Positions 61,103-64,000 of a DNA stretch of 64,000 nt are shown piece after piece. Both the position numbers and the translations under genes were made by a program. This DNA is from Delftia tsuruhatensis NBRC 16741. GTDB taxonomy: Bacteria > Pseudomonadota > Gammaproteobacteria > Burkholderiales > Burkholderiaceae_C. How positions within the stretch are numbered: position 1 is the first letter of the stretch; each line of letters opens with the position of its first letter. The stretch spans positions 23,985 through 87,984 of the forward strand of contig NZ_BCTO01000042.1 in the NCBI RefSeq assembly GCF_001571325.1, given 5' to 3'. Below the pieces are notes generated by a model. The model did no database searches. It saw only the letters and a program-made list of their open reading frames with translations, and was not told the origin of the DNA.

Positions 61103-61211
61103 TTGAATGCCTGATGATGAAATATTAGGTCAATAGATAAGGAAATCTGGAGAGAAATTTCTTTTCAACCTGCGTAGCATCCGTCGTCATCTCGAAACAA
61201 GGAGCTTGTCC

Positions 61212-63131
<1,920 letters not shown>

Positions 63132-63165
63132 GGCGGGGGCGGGGTAGGGCGCAGGTATTCTGGGT

Positions 63166-63261
63166 AATTAAAGTCGTGAACACGCAATTAAAGTCGTAAA
63201 CAAGCCTCCAGGATTCATGCAGATCTGCGCCGTGGTCGTTTACAAGGGTAAAACCGTAAAC
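63166..63261. mobile_element. Probable relic end of a Tn7-like transposon at the glmS attachment site
   Basis: AATTAAAGTCGTGAAC (63166-63181) and AATTAAAGTCGTAAAC (63186-63201) are direct repeats exactly 20 bases apart; AAAACCGTAAAC (63250-63261) is a third, weaker copy. They resemble TnsB-binding sites of Tn7 ends (core AATAAAGTC.TAAAC) and start 35 bases after the glmS stop, the place Tn7 inserts. No 5'-TGT terminus or tns gene was found in the window. Most of 63132-63539 is otherwise without genes. Confidence 0.55.
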
Positions 63262-63333
63262 CGAATCAGACGGCTAGTGCAGACATAGATATGCGGAGAT
63301 AACCATAGCCTGGTTTAGGTTTGTTGCTATAAA

Positions 63334-63363
63334 AAGAGCGCACATTTGGGGCGCTCTTTTTTT
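63334..63363 (+). terminator. Rho-independent terminator downstream of glmS
   Basis: AAGAGCGC (63334-63341) and GCGCTCTT (63351-63358) with a nine-base loop, followed by T to 63363. It lies 200 bases beyond the glmS stop, beyond the repeats at 63166-63261; it may be the original glmS terminator displaced by an insertion. Confidence 0.85.
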
Positions 63364-63539
63364 GTTTCACGAGGACTCCAGCTCGGCAATTCGCTGGACT
63401 ACGCCAAGGCTCGATACAGCAGGTTTATCAATAACTTAGGCGAGTTCAACATATGCCGGTGCTTTCCGAAGCTTGACCCGGCTTCCTCTCGCATGGCTCC
63501 CATGCGGCTCTTGGAAACCGGGCTTTCCGAGGAGTCATC

Positions 63540-63785
63540 ATGGCGAAGATCAAGCTCACCAAGTCCGCAGTCGATGCGGCACAACCTCAAGACAAGGCCA
63601 TCGAACTGCGGGACACCGTGGTGCCCGGCTTCCTGTGCAAGATCACCCCGGCGGGCCGCAAGGTGTTCATGCTTCAGTACCGCACGAACGCCGGCGAGCG
63701 CCGCAAGCTCGCCTTGTAGCAGTACGGGGAACTGACGGTCGATCAGGCACGCACGATGGCGCAGGAGTGGCTGACCGAACAAGCC
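63540..63785 (+). pseudogene. Truncated tyrosine-integrase gene (arm-binding domain remnant) with internal stop
   Basis: ATG 63540 with GAGGAG upstream encodes MAKIKLTKSAVDAAQPQDKA and later VPGFLCKITPAGRKVFMLQY, the arm-DNA-binding domain (DUF4102 type) of P4/ICE-type integrases. An in-frame TAG at 63718-63720 interrupts after RRKLAL, where intact relatives continue with a GQYGE-like segment; homology resumes (QYGELTVDQARTMAQEWLTE) and is lost near 63785. The catalytic domain is absent. It is a fragment of an integrative element. 63365-63539 has no supported gene; a hairpin GCATGG/CCATGC lies at 63491-63505. Confidence 0.85.
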
Positions 63786-64000
63786 TGCCCGCCTTTGGCA
63801 ATCTGCATCGCTACAACGCGACCCGGTTTGCTTTCTACAGGCTCTCATGTAGCTCCCAGCCCACAACGCTGCATCCTCTACTAGCGGCGTGAAACAGAGC
63901 TAACCTCTTGCTCCATATATGGTTTCAAGTCCCGTGTGATTTCAACAAAAGGCTTGACGCCAGCCATTTTTTATCAATAGATGCGTGGGCTGCTGCCGGT
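63786..64000. other. Terminal 215 bases without a recognised feature
   Basis: No ORF with family resemblance, no tRNA and no clear repeat was found after the integrase remnant. The composition is more AT-rich than the core genes, consistent with accessory DNA continuing past the window edge. Confidence 0.5.

Noticed and set aside
63132..63170. Canonical Tn7 terminus 5'-TGT just after glmS
   Set aside because: Looked for and not found; the transposon claim therefore rests on the direct repeats and position only.
63346..63735. 129-codon plus-strand ORF crossing the terminator and integrase remnant in another frame
   Set aside because: Starts inside the terminator and runs out of frame with the integrase; a short stretch (about 63376-63450) looks protein-like but has no recognised family.

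Overview
The window is a 64 kb stretch of chromosome from a high-G+C betaproteobacterium. Base composition (about two thirds G+C by eye), the trifunctional-type PutA start, the KMSKS-type TyrS, and the gene families and dispersed repeats all fit the Comamonadaceae (Delftia/Comamonas/Acidovorax group). That placement is inference from gene content; no alignment was run.

Layout. 1-2322 holds the first 774 codons of putA (minus strand) with a likely self-operator upstream. 2505-15110 carries two tandem chaperone-usher fimbrial operons, both on the minus strand. The left one (9015 to 2505) is pilin, chaperone, usher, short adhesin-like protein, two-domain adhesin. The right one (14652 to 9820) is pilin, chaperone, usher, with no adhesin gene. 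About 410-440 bp before each pilin start lies the same bipartite DNA element: the palindrome TAGGAATAGTCCTA plus CTGATTNTTTGAGC. 15276-27201 is a cell-surface glycan region on the minus strand: HAD phosphatase, secreted glycosidase-like protein, GT2 glycosyltransferase, small EamA-type flippase, three large polytopic (GT-C-like) proteins and an acyltransferase, with the housekeeping gene prfC embedded. 27268-36648 is a potassium-uptake locus in the order kdpF, a 27-codon micro-ORF, kdpA, kdpC, kdpB, an outer-membrane protein gene, kdpD, kdpE. The A-C-B order is unusual.

36644-42305 is a methyl-cycle segment: an S-adenosylhomocysteine riboswitch with an overlapping terminator controls ahcY, followed by tlyA, metF, rlpA and a convergent rlmJ. 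Then come rplM-rpsI, erpA, an mdtD-like exporter, xdhA-xdhB with an AzgA-type purine permease, anmK, an M23 peptidase, tyrS, a LysR regulator, glmU, a soluble histidine kinase, a MASE2-GGDEF diguanylate cyclase, an Lrp-type regulator and glmS. Just downstream of glmS are direct repeats that look like the end of a Tn7-like transposon, then a broken tyrosine-integrase gene.

How the parts connect. The fimbriae, surface glycan genes and the c-di-GMP synthase are consistent with a surface-attached lifestyle. glmU and glmS bracket the UDP-GlcNAc pathway and anmK recycles wall sugar. ahcY and metF serve the methionine/SAM cycle. XdhA/XdhB and the permease form a purine-oxidation cassette. The least ordinary features are the paired fimbrial control elements, the C-terminally extended ushers, the composition-mosaic adhesins, the reordered kdp operon with a micro-ORF, the riboswitch attenuator and the relic transposon end at attTn7.
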